A DNA stretch of 64,000 nucleotides from Anaerobaca lacustris. Its GTDB lineage: Bacteria; Planctomycetota; Phycisphaerae; Sedimentisphaerales; Anaerobacaceae. Position 1 is the stretch's first letter. The number at the start of each line of letters is the position of its first letter. The stretch covers positions 186,001-250,000 of the forward strand of contig NZ_JASCXX010000001.1 in assembly GCF_030012215.1 (NCBI RefSeq), read 5' to 3'. The translations under genes and the position numbers were made by a program. The notes beneath the pieces were generated by a model that was given only the letters and a program-made list of their open reading frames with translations, did no database searches and had not been told where the DNA came from. Positions 41,662-48,761 of this stretch are shown piece after piece.

Positions 41662-41678
41662 TTCTGCTAAGTCGTGTT

Positions 41679-41708
41679 AATATAGCACCTTCTCAAAAGG
41701 GCTGTCAA
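41679..41708 (-). promoter_or_regulatory. Near-consensus promoter of tRNA-Lys
   Basis: On the minus strand TTGACA (41708-41703) and TATATT (41684-41679) are 18 nt apart, placing the start about 10 nt before the mature tRNA 5' end. Confidence 0.7.
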
Positions 41709-41836
41709 ATACTTTGTCGGCGCCGGACGCGACGCCTGGTCCGGCGTCGTCCTGTTGCCTGTGATCTGAGGCCGATGCGCTGGTTCGCACAGCGCAGGAG
41801 ACGTTGAATGGGTCCGGTTGTGTTGAGGATAGTGCC

Positions 41837-42562
41837 ATGAATATCCGGGGTGTCGTGCTGGCCGGCGGGACGGGATCGCGCCTGCGGCCGCTGACGAAGG
41901 TCACGAACAAGCACTTGCTGCCCGTCGGGCAGAAACCCATGATCTACTATCCCATCGAGAGGCTCACCGGCGTCGGGATCGAAGAGATCCTGATCGTTAC
42001 GGGCGTCGAGCACATGGGCGACGTGGTGGGTCTGCTGGGCTCGGGAAGGGAGTTCGGTTGCCGGTTCACGTACAAGGTCCAGGATGAGGCCGGCGGGATC
42101 GCCCAAGCCCTCGGGCTGGCGGAGAACTTTGCCAACGGACAGTCGATAGCCGTGATCCTGGGCGACAACGTCTTCCAGGGCGACCTCAGGCAACACGCCG
42201 GAGCGTTCATCAAGCAGGGCCAGGGCGCCCGGCTGCTGCTCAAGCAGGTGCCTGATCCCGAGCGGTTCGGCGTCGCTGAGATTTGCGACGGCAGGGTCCT
42301 CGGGATCGAAGAGAAGCCGAAGACGCCGAAGTCCGACTACGCGATCATCGGCGTGTATTTCTATGACGGGACCGTCTTCGACATCATCCGAACGCTCAAA
42401 CCTTCGGCCCGTGGCGAGCTGGAAATCACCGATGTGAACAACGCCTATATTCGCAAGGGGCAGTTGGGATACGATATTCTCGAAGGCTGGTGGACGGACG
42501 CCGGGACGTTCGAGTCCCTCGCCCGGGCCAACGAGTTGGTGCAGAAGGAGCCGCTGAAGTGA
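41837..42562 (+). CDS. rmlA: Glucose-1-phosphate thymidylyltransferase (short RmlA type)
   Basis: The 241-aa nucleotidyltransferase makes dTDP-glucose from dTTP and glucose-1-phosphate. The N-terminal signature is VVLAGGTGSRLRPLTKVTNK, followed by KPMIYYPIE, ILGDNVFQGDL, DPERFGVAE, EEKPKTPKSDYAIIGVYFY and GWWTDAGTFESL. It is the short form of the family, lacking the C-terminal extension of about 50 residues in the long RmlA. ATG 41837 follows GAGGAT. The stop overlaps the rmlD start (GTGA), and rmlD overlaps rmlB, so the three genes are a tight operon for dTDP-rhamnose or a related deoxysugar. Confidence 0.92.
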   Translation: MNIRGVVLAGGTGSRLRPLTKVTNKHLLPVGQKPMIYYPIERLTGVGIEEILIVTGVEHMGDVVGLLGSGREFGCRFTYKVQDEAGGIAQALGLAENFANGQSIAVILGDNVFQGDLRQHAGAFIKQGQGARLLLKQVPDPERFGVAEICDGRVLGIEEKPKTPKSDYAIIGVYFYDGTVFDIIRTLKPSARGELEITDVNNAYIRKGQLGYDILEGWWTDAGTFESLARANELVQKEPLK

Positions 42563-43422
42563 CACGCAAGGGCGCGCACAGGGACAAGCCCGCTATCGCC
42601 GTCCTTGGCGGCAGGGGAATGCTTGGGACCGATCTGGTGGCTGCATGTACTGCCCGAGGGTTCGACGTTCGCGGCTACGACCTGCCGGAGTTTGACATCA
42701 CCGATGCCGAGCATCTGCGAGGTGTGGTCGAGGCGTCGGACGCTATCCTCAACTGCGCCGCCTACACCGACGTCGACGGCGCTGAGACGCATACGGCGCT
42801 GGCCCACCGGGTCAACGCCGAGGCCGTCGGTCATCTCGGCGAACTGGCGGCTCAGTACGGCCGATGGGTTCTGCACTTCAGCACGGATTTCGTCTTTGAC
42901 GGGACGTTCGATCGGCCTTACGTGGAGACCGACGCTCCCAACCCGATCAATGAGTACGGTCGAAGCAAGTTGGCCGGGGAGGAACGGCTGGCCGCGAGCG
43001 GCTGCTCCTATTGTGTGGTTCGGCTTCAGTGGACCTACGGTCTGCACGGAAACAGCTTCGTAACCAAGACCATCGAACGCGCGGTTACCGAGCGGCGGCT
43101 TGCCGTGGTCGAAGACCAGGTCGGCTCACCGACCCCGACGACGCTGGTGGCCGATGTCGCGTGCGAGTTGCTGGGGCGTAAAACGGAAGGGACGTTCCAC
43201 CTGGCCAGCGCCGGCTACGTCAGCAGGTTCGGCGTGACGCAGTTCGTATTCGAGCGGCTCGGACTGAACGTGGAACTGGCGCCGTGTTGCAGCAGCGAAT
43301 ACCTGACGCCGGCCACGCGGCCCTTGAACAGCCGATTCGATTGCCGTAAGATCCAGACCCTGCTGAAAGACCCCATTGAGCCGTGGCAGCAGGGGCTCGA
43401 ACGCTTTCTGAGGCAGCTATGA
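42559..43422 (+). CDS. rmlD: dTDP-4-dehydrorhamnose reductase (RmlD)
   Basis: The 287-aa short-chain dehydrogenase-like protein catalyses the last step to dTDP-L-rhamnose with NAD(P)H. Visible are the Rossmann glycine motif AVLGGRGMLGTDL, DITDAEHLRGV, NCAAYTDVDGAE, the STDFVFDG strand, the catalytic YGRSK, and RLQWTYGLHG. The start is GTG 42559, overlapping the rmlA stop by four bases (GTGA); this gives the normal length for the family, while earlier starts would overlap rmlA heavily. It ends in an ATGA overlap with rmlB. Confidence 0.9.
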   Translation: MTRKGAHRDKPAIAVLGGRGMLGTDLVAACTARGFDVRGYDLPEFDITDAEHLRGVVEASDAILNCAAYTDVDGAETHTALAHRVNAEAVGHLGELAAQYGRWVLHFSTDFVFDGTFDRPYVETDAPNPINEYGRSKLAGEERLAASGCSYCVVRLQWTYGLHGNSFVTKTIERAVTERRLAVVEDQVGSPTPTTLVADVACELLGRKTEGTFHLASAGYVSRFGVTQFVFERLGLNVELAPCCSSEYLTPATRPLNSRFDCRKIQTLLKDPIEPWQQGLERFLRQL

Positions 43423-44432
43423 AACGACTCCTCGTCACCGGCGGCACCGGCTTCATCGGCAGCAACTTCGTCCGAATGGTCCTGTCGGAGCACCCGGACT
43501 GCCTGCTGGTCAATCTCGACAAGCTCACGTACGCCGGCAATCTCGAGAATCTCGCCGAATTTCTGCAGCACGAGAATCATGTGTTCGTCCAAGGTGACAT
43601 CGCCGACGGTTCCCTCGTCGCACGGCTCCTCGACGAGCACCGGATCGAGGCCATCGTCAATTTTGCCGCCGAGAGCCACGTAGACCGCTCGATTGCTGGA
43701 CCGAAGATCTTCATCGACACCAACGTCGGCGGCACGCTGACGCTGCTCGAAGCTGCTCGCGACAAGAAGGTCGCGCGGTTCGTCCAGGTCTCCACCGACG
43801 AGGTCTATGGCTCGCTCGGCTCCGAAGGCATGTTCACCGAGCGGACGCCGCTGCGCCCGAACTCGCCCTATTCGGCCAGCAAGGCCTCGGCCGACCATTT
43901 CGTCCGGGCGTTCGGGCACACCTGGGGTCTGCCGTACAACATCACCCGCTGCTCCAACAACTACGGGCCCTATCAGTTCCCCGAGAAGCTGATCCCGCTG
44001 ATGATCCACAACGCGATCCACGACAAGGAGTTGCCCGTCTACGGCGACGGCCTCTACGTTCGCGACTGGCTGTACGTTTACGACCACTGCACCGCGATCT
44101 GGCGCGTGCTCGAGAGGGCGCCGTCGGGGAAGATCTACAACATCGGCGGGTGCAACGAGAAGCCTAACCTCGAAGTGATCCGGCTCATTCTCAAGCATCT
44201 CGGCAAGCCCGAGACGTTGATCAAGCACGTCAAAGACCGCCCAGGCCACGACCGCCGTTATGCCATCGACGCGAGCAAGATCATTCGCGAGCTGGACTGG
44301 AAACCCTCCGTGACGTTCGAGGAAGGCATCGCCAGGACCATCGACTGGTACCTTGCCAACACCGGATGGCTGGCCCACGTCGTCTCCGGCGACTACCAGA
44401 AGTACTACGACACCATGTACGCCAACCGCTGA
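43419..44432 (+). CDS. rmlB: dTDP-glucose 4,6-dehydratase (RmlB)
   Basis: The 337-aa extended SDR enzyme converts dTDP-glucose to dTDP-4-keto-6-deoxyglucose. Hallmarks are LLVTGGTGFIGSNFV, NLDKLTYAGNLENL, NFAAESHVDRSI, VSTDEVYG, YSASKA (catalytic Tyr/Lys), RCSNNYGPYQFPEKLIP, VRDWLYVYDH and RPGHDRRYAID. ATG 43419 overlaps the rmlD stop (ATGA). The epimerase gene rmlC is not next to it, so either rmlC is elsewhere or the operon makes a different dTDP-6-deoxysugar. Confidence 0.95.
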   Translation: MKRLLVTGGTGFIGSNFVRMVLSEHPDCLLVNLDKLTYAGNLENLAEFLQHENHVFVQGDIADGSLVARLLDEHRIEAIVNFAAESHVDRSIAGPKIFIDTNVGGTLTLLEAARDKKVARFVQVSTDEVYGSLGSEGMFTERTPLRPNSPYSASKASADHFVRAFGHTWGLPYNITRCSNNYGPYQFPEKLIPLMIHNAIHDKELPVYGDGLYVRDWLYVYDHCTAIWRVLERAPSGKIYNIGGCNEKPNLEVIRLILKHLGKPETLIKHVKDRPGHDRRYAIDASKIIRELDWKPSVTFEEGIARTIDWYLANTGWLAHVVSGDYQKYYDTMYANR

Positions 44433-44472
44433 CCGCCGACCCCGCCCGCCCGTCGGTTCTGCCACTTTTCCC

Positions 44473-44509
44473 TTGCCCGTGGCGCAGAGAGTGGGTATAT
44501 TGTAATTAC
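44473..44509 (+). promoter_or_regulatory. mazEF promoter with palindromic operator candidate
   Basis: TTGCCC (44473-44478) and TATATT (44496-44501) are 17 nt apart. The perfect palindrome GTAATTAC (44502-44509) covers the predicted transcription start, a likely site for autorepression by the antitoxin. Confidence 0.55.
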
Positions 44510-44546
44510 GTCTGCCGCCGGCGTCTCGAATGGGAAAGGTCCGGAT

Positions 44547-44792
44547 ATGCTGATACCACTGATACGAATCGGGAACTCCAAGGGTGTTCGCCTGCCGAAG
44601 GCGGTGATCGAGCAGGCGGGTCTGGAAGACCAGATCGATCTGGAGGTCAAGGACGGCAAAGTGATTCTCTCCTCCGCTCGCCCGGCCCGGGCCGGATGGG
44701 AGGCGGCCGCACAGGCATGCCATGACGGCGGTCACGATGACTTGGCCGACTGGGACGGCGCCTTGAATGACTTCGAAGGATCGTGGGAATGA
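44547..44792 (+). CDS. mazE: MazE/AbrB-type antitoxin
   Basis: The 81-aa protein has an N-terminal swapped-hairpin DNA-binding domain of the AbrB/MazE type: LIRIGNSKGVRLPKAVIEQA, then DQIDLEVKDGKVILSS. The acidic C-terminus (HDDLADWDGALNDFEGSWE) fits the flexible toxin-neutralising tail. An AAAGG ribosome site precedes ATG 44547. The stop overlaps the toxin start (ATGA), the usual arrangement that keeps antitoxin and toxin synthesis linked. Autoregulation through the palindrome at 44502-44509 is likely. Confidence 0.88.
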   Translation: MLIPLIRIGNSKGVRLPKAVIEQAGLEDQIDLEVKDGKVILSSARPARAGWEAAAQACHDGGHDDLADWDGALNDFEGSWE

Positions 44793-45103
44793 ACCGATTC
44801 GAAGTCTGGTTGGTCAACCTCGATCCCACCATTGGCAGCGAGACCCGAAAGACCCGACCGGCTGTCATCGTCAGTCCGGATGAGTTGAACAAGCACCTTC
44901 GCACGGTGATCGTGGTCCCATTGACAACGGGCAGAACCTATCCGTTTCGCGTGGCCACGAAGGTCGCCGGCAAGCCCGGCGTCGCCGCCGTCGACCAGAT
45001 CCGAACCGTGGACAAACAGCGTCTTGTCAAGAAGGTCGGAACCGTCTCCGGCAAAACGCGCCAGAATCTGCTCGATACCCTGGCTGCGCTGTTCGCCGAT
45101 TGA
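44789..45103 (+). CDS. mazF: MazF/PemK-family endoribonuclease toxin
   Basis: The 104-aa protein shows the MazF pattern: RFEVWLVNLDPTIGSETRKT at the N-terminus (with the conserved Arg of the TRPAVIVS segment as catalytic candidate), VIVVPLTT with the conserved Thr, and VAAVDQIRTVDKQRLVKKVG. MazF toxins cut mRNA at short sequence motifs to arrest growth. ATG 44789 overlaps the antitoxin stop (ATGA); an ATG 6 nt earlier is possible but the overlap is typical. The pair lies beside the rml operon and a gene remnant, a region that may have been reshuffled. Confidence 0.9.
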   Translation: MNRFEVWLVNLDPTIGSETRKTRPAVIVSPDELNKHLRTVIVVPLTTGRTYPFRVATKVAGKPGVAAVDQIRTVDKQRLVKKVGTVSGKTRQNLLDTLAALFAD

Positions 45104-45248
45104 TGCCTTGATCTGTCCGTAGCAGGAGCGGATGATTATTAGTCCCCGCCGGGCATCCTACGCTCAGGCAAGACAACGCCTGACACCATCACTCCAAGTG
45201 CGCGTGACAGCATGACAGCGTGCCATGTGCCAACGACACAGGCCCTTG

Positions 45249-45512
45249 TCATGCGCGCTTCACGGCGATGGGGCTATGGTGGCAGGAGTTGTTCAAGAGC
45301 GTTTCCCATGGCCGCTTGAGCGCGGCGCTGGGATCGCCGATGGGGGGCGGGGCGTGGTCCTCGTCGGCGGGCGAGCCGAGCCGTTCGGTCAGGATCGGTT
45401 TCAGGGCGTCGGCCCAGAGCTGATAGCTGTTGGGCGATAGGTGCAACCCATCGACGGTCATGCCGTCGTATAGCCTGCCGTCCTGGTCCGTGCGTTCAGC
45501 GGCCAAGGACAC
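45249..45512 (-). pseudogene. C-terminal remnant of an SGNH/GDSL hydrolase
   Basis: The minus-strand frame reads GRLYDGMTVDGLHLSPNSYQ and LWADALKPIL, the last conserved block (DGLHLS with the catalytic Asp and His) of SGNH lipases/esterases. Those enzymes are usually 220 aa or more; here only about 80 codons remain. The N-terminal blocks (GDS, GxND) are absent, and the upstream side runs straight into the lpxI 3' end with a 17-nt overlap. So this looks like a truncated gene left by a deletion or rearrangement. Confidence 0.7.
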
Positions 45513-46344
45513 AGATGCCGAACTGGTCGGCCAGGGCGATGGTCTGGGGCTTGTCGATGACGATGGTCTTGCCCGCCTCGACAGCCAGGCAGGCGGCGCC
45601 GTTGGCGGCGAGGTCGCGGATCGTCTCGGGCCCGACGCAGGGCACGTCGAATCGCGGGTCCTGCCCGGGCTTGGCGGTCTTGATGAGGGTCCATCCTCCG
45701 GCCCTGCAGAACTGGCCCGCCCGCTTGATCATCTCGGCGGTGCCCTCGATGGCCTCGACGGCGATCACCTCGCGCTCGCGGACGGCGATGGCCTGGCCGA
45801 TGTCCATGTCGCCAAGCTGCCGGGCCAGCGGCCAGCCGAATTCGATATCGCGGAGCACCTGTGCGGCGGGCTGGTGTTTCGTCATGACGCCCGAATCGGC
45901 CATGTATTGCTCGCAGTACATCGTGGAGTTCTCCAAGCGAATGCCGCCGGTGGCCAGCTCGTCGGCCAGGGCGGTCAGGAGTACGTCTGTTTGTTTGGGC
46001 CGGCCGCGAAGCCGCCAGTAGTAGATGCGAAACGCTCGCCAGTCCGGCACGTAGCGCAGGATACGCCTCCGCGTGAACAGGTGCGACTTCGTGACGGTGC
46101 CGACCATGATGGCCTCGATCGCCCCATGTTTGCGGAGGCGGCGAATCCAGCTACCGGGACGGGCTACCGCGACCTCGTAGAACACATCCACCTCGGACGC
46201 CAGCGCCGCGTCCACATAGCCGGCCAGGCCGACGCAGACCACACGCCGTCCTGCCTTCCTCGCACCGGCGGCCACCATGAAAGGCAATCGCCCTCCGCCT
46301 GCGATCAGGCCCACGATGTCGTGTTTCATCATGGCCGGCGTCAT
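45496..46344 (-). CDS. lpxI: UDP-2,3-diacylglucosamine pyrophosphatase LpxI
   Basis: The 282-aa protein (former DUF1009) would hydrolyse UDP-2,3-diacylglucosamine to lipid X in lipid A synthesis at the inner membrane. Family features are VGLIAGGGRLPFMVAAGARK at the N-terminus, IMVGTVTKSHLF, LLTALADEL, the middle FGWPLARQLGDMDIGQAIAV, VIAVEAIEGTAEMI, and the C-terminal VGPETIRDLAANGAACLAVE. The start is uncertain: ATG 46344 gives the normal length; ATG 46332 and 46329 are close alternatives, and the frame is open further upstream to 46494. The presence of LpxI implies an LPS-type outer membrane. Confidence 0.88.
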   Translation of the reverse strand: MTPAMMKHDIVGLIAGGGRLPFMVAAGARKAGRRVVCVGLAGYVDAALASEVDVFYEVAVARPGSWIRRLRKHGAIEAIMVGTVTKSHLFTRRRILRYVPDWRAFRIYYWRLRGRPKQTDVLLTALADELATGGIRLENSTMYCEQYMADSGVMTKHQPAAQVLRDIEFGWPLARQLGDMDIGQAIAVREREVIAVEAIEGTAEMIKRAGQFCRAGGWTLIKTAKPGQDPRFDVPCVGPETIRDLAANGAACLAVEAGKTIVIDKPQTIALADQFGICVLGR

Positions 46345-46543
46345 GTGGACGCCCTGCTGCTGTATTCGACGGTTCGTGACCTCATAGAGACGGCTGCATC
46401 CTTTCAAGGCGCCCTTTCTCACGCAACGCGAAAGCCTCTTGAATATTGCGCGGGGGCCGAACGTGGATTCTATCCGGCGGCGCCATGCGGTCAAGTCCGC
46501 ACCTGGATCTCCCGGCGGCGCGAGAAGAGGACGGAGTTTGGGA

Positions 46544-47623
46544 TCAGGCGGTCGCGGGACTCTGTGGCGGTGCGGCGAGGCCTTCGGCGACGACCTTCTG
46601 GAGATCGGGGCAGGGCTGTCGGGTGAACCGGTCGTGCGGGTCCTGAAGGACGGTTACCGCCGGGCCGATCGGCTGGTACAGGGCTGGGTCGGTCGGGCCG
46701 AACATGGCGATCGTGCGCAACCCCATCCCGGCGGCAAGGTGCGTGACCCCGCTGTCGTTGCCGAGGAACGCATCGGCACATGCCAGAAGATCGACGACCC
46801 GGCTCAGAGGCAGGTGTGCGGCACACCTGGCCGTGGCGTACAGACGGGCCTTATCCATGCTCTCGAAGCGTTCCACCTCGGCCGGTCCGAGCAGAAACAA
46901 GACCTCGATTTCCCTATCGCGAAGCGTCCGGGCAACGTCGAGGAAATTCGCGATGTGCCAGCATTTGTGGCGACCGCCGCTGCCGGGATGGATCACCACG
47001 AGCCGCCTGGAAACATCGATGCCCATCTGTTCGACCATCTCCAGCCCACGTTCGCGGTCGGCGGCAGTCACCTGAATCAGAGGCTCGACGGTTGCGACCT
47101 TCGCCTGGTCCGGCGGCAGACTGCTCTGGCGGGCGAACTGGTGGACGTAGTGCTCGGCGACGTGCCGTCCGGCGTCCTGGGGTGGTTTGAGCGACAGAGT
47201 GATAATCTCGGCGCTGTGGCTGCAATTGGCCGTGAAGATCAGGTTCTGTTCGAAAGGTCCGTCCGGCTCGCCAAGAAACGTGACGATCCATGCGTAGTCG
47301 GCGAACGTGTTGATCAGGGGATCGCGGTCGGCCAGATCGAACTTGGCCGGTTCGACGAACAGGCGGTGCAGCTCGGTCGAATCGATCGAACGAACGCTGC
47401 TGACGCAACTGCGGCCCGGCAGGATGCCGATGTACTCACTGTGTCCGACGAGATCGACGCCGCCGAGACCGAGCGCCTCGGTCATGACTTTGACCAGCGG
47501 CAACGTCAGAATGCAGTCGCCCAAGGCCCCCGGCTGGAGAATGACGCCTCGCTGGGCCTCCTTGGCCACCTGTGCGCCCTTGGCTTCGAGCAAACTCAGA
47601 ATGTCGTCACGGGTCTGCACCAT
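46544..47623 (-). CDS. Glycosyltransferase family 9 (heptosyltransferase-like)
   Basis: The 359-aa GT-B enzyme resembles WaaC/WaaF-type LPS heptosyltransferases. It has GVILQPGALGDCILTLPLVK at the N-terminus (sugar-acceptor side) and, in the C-terminal donor-binding half, VVIHPGSGGRHKCWHIANF and NDSGVTHLAAGMGLRTIAMF followed by GPTDPALYQPIGP. It probably adds a heptose or other sugar to the LPS core, which fits with lpxI next to it. I place the start at ATG 47623; GTG 47632 would lie upstream of the predicted transcription start. With the promoter at 47635-47663, the mRNA would be nearly leaderless. Confidence 0.85.
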   Translation of the reverse strand: MVQTRDDILSLLEAKGAQVAKEAQRGVILQPGALGDCILTLPLVKVMTEALGLGGVDLVGHSEYIGILPGRSCVSSVRSIDSTELHRLFVEPAKFDLADRDPLINTFADYAWIVTFLGEPDGPFEQNLIFTANCSHSAEIITLSLKPPQDAGRHVAEHYVHQFARQSSLPPDQAKVATVEPLIQVTAADRERGLEMVEQMGIDVSRRLVVIHPGSGGRHKCWHIANFLDVARTLRDREIEVLFLLGPAEVERFESMDKARLYATARCAAHLPLSRVVDLLACADAFLGNDSGVTHLAAGMGLRTIAMFGPTDPALYQPIGPAVTVLQDPHDRFTRQPCPDLQKVVAEGLAAPPQSPATA

Positions 47624-47634
47624 GTTGACCACAG

Positions 47635-47663
47635 ATTATACCGCATCTTCCGTTCTACGGCAA
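47635..47663 (-). promoter_or_regulatory. Promoter of the GT9 gene, giving a leaderless or very short leader
   Basis: On the minus strand TTGCCG (47663-47658) and TATAAT (47640-47635) are 17 nt apart. The predicted start at about 47628 lies only about 5 nt before ATG 47623. Confidence 0.6.
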
Positions 47664-47705
47664 GACTCGATCGCCTCATGTGTGCGAATGCACCTGAGTC
47701 TGTGT

Positions 47706-48761
47706 CTATCCGTCGGCTCGTTCGATCCAGCCGGCGCCCACGACGCGCCGCAGCGGGCCTTCGTCCGTATAGAAGACAGCGAGTTGCCCCGGGGTGATGG
47801 CCATGTTGGGCTCGTCGAATTCCACGTGCACGGCGTCCTCGGTCGGATGCACCGTGGCAGGTTTGCCTCGGTCGTTATAGCGGATTTTAACGGACGCATG
47901 GAACGACGATTGCGGCGGCTCGATCAGCCAGTTGGCCCGGTTGGCGATCAGGCGGCGGTGCATCACCTCTTCCTTCGGGCCCAGGATCACCGTGTTGCTG
48001 CCAGCGTCGAGACCGATAACATAGTAGGGCTTGCCCATCGCCACGCGCAGGCCGCGCCGCTGGCCGATTGTGAAACGGTGTATGCCCTGGTGTGTGCCGA
48101 GCACCGTGCCCGAACTGTCCACGATCTCACCTTGCCGGATCAACTCGGGGTGGTGCTGTTCGAGCATTGCAGCGTAGTCGTCGTCGGGGATGAAGCAGAT
48201 CTCCTGTGACTCGGCCTTGGCCTCCGTGCCCAGGGCCAGTCGCCGGGCGATCTGGCGGGCCTGGTCCTTGGAGTGTTCGCCCATCGGCAGCAGCACGTGG
48301 GCCAATACGTTGCGGTCGATCATCGACAATGCATAAGACTGGTCTTTGAAAGGGGTTACGCTTTCATAAAGTCCGGCCTGGCCGTCGGTTGTGATGATCC
48401 TGGCGTAGTGGCCGGTCGCGAGGAACTCGGCGCCCGCCTGGCGGGCGAAATCCCAGAGCTTGCCGAACTTGACCAGGCGGTTGCACATTACGCAGGGGTT
48501 GGGCGTGCGGGCCTTGGCGTACTCGCCAAAGAAATAGGCGAGAATCTGCGCGAAGTCGTCGCGCAGATCGAGCACGGTCAAGTGGATGCCAAGTCGGCCG
48601 GCCACCTCCTCGGCTTCTGCCTGGGCGTGGCGGCCCTGCTCGCAGGTAATCATGAACACGCCCTGGACACGGTGGCCCGCTTCAAGTAGCAGGGCGGCGG
48701 CGACCGAACTATCGACGCCCCCGCTGAGAGCGACGACCACATTGTGTCTTTCGGCCGTCAC
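47706..48761 (-). CDS. mnmA: tRNA-specific 2-thiouridylase MnmA
   Basis: The 351-aa enzyme adds sulfur to U34 of tRNA-Lys, -Glu and -Gln. The PP-loop is VVALSGGVDSSVAAALLLEA; the first catalytic Cys is in TPNPCVMCNRLVKF, the second in ESQEICFIPDDDY. The TGHYAR motif, TIGQRRGL and YYVIGLD are typical. The start is GTG 48761, overlapping the stop of the upstream polysaccharide-enzyme gene (GTGA), which gives the family length; earlier starts would overlap that gene. The tRNA-Lys(UUU) gene at 41589 encodes one of its substrates. Confidence 0.94.
   Translation of the reverse strand: MTAERHNVVVALSGGVDSSVAAALLLEAGHRVQGVFMITCEQGRHAQAEAEEVAGRLGIHLTVLDLRDDFAQILAYFFGEYAKARTPNPCVMCNRLVKFGKLWDFARQAGAEFLATGHYARIITTDGQAGLYESVTPFKDQSYALSMIDRNVLAHVLLPMGEHSKDQARQIARRLALGTEAKAESQEICFIPDDDYAAMLEQHHPELIRQGEIVDSSGTVLGTHQGIHRFTIGQRRGLRVAMGKPYYVIGLDAGSNTVILGPKEEVMHRRLIANRANWLIEPPQSSFHASVKIRYNDRGKPATVHPTEDAVHVEFDEPNMAITPGQLAVFYTDEGPLRRVVGAGWIERADG

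Noticed and set aside
41447-41670. Plus-strand short frames ending LGLEPRTYALKVRCSTD-like
   Set aside because: The sequence is the antisense of tRNA-Lys, a well-known false gene pattern.
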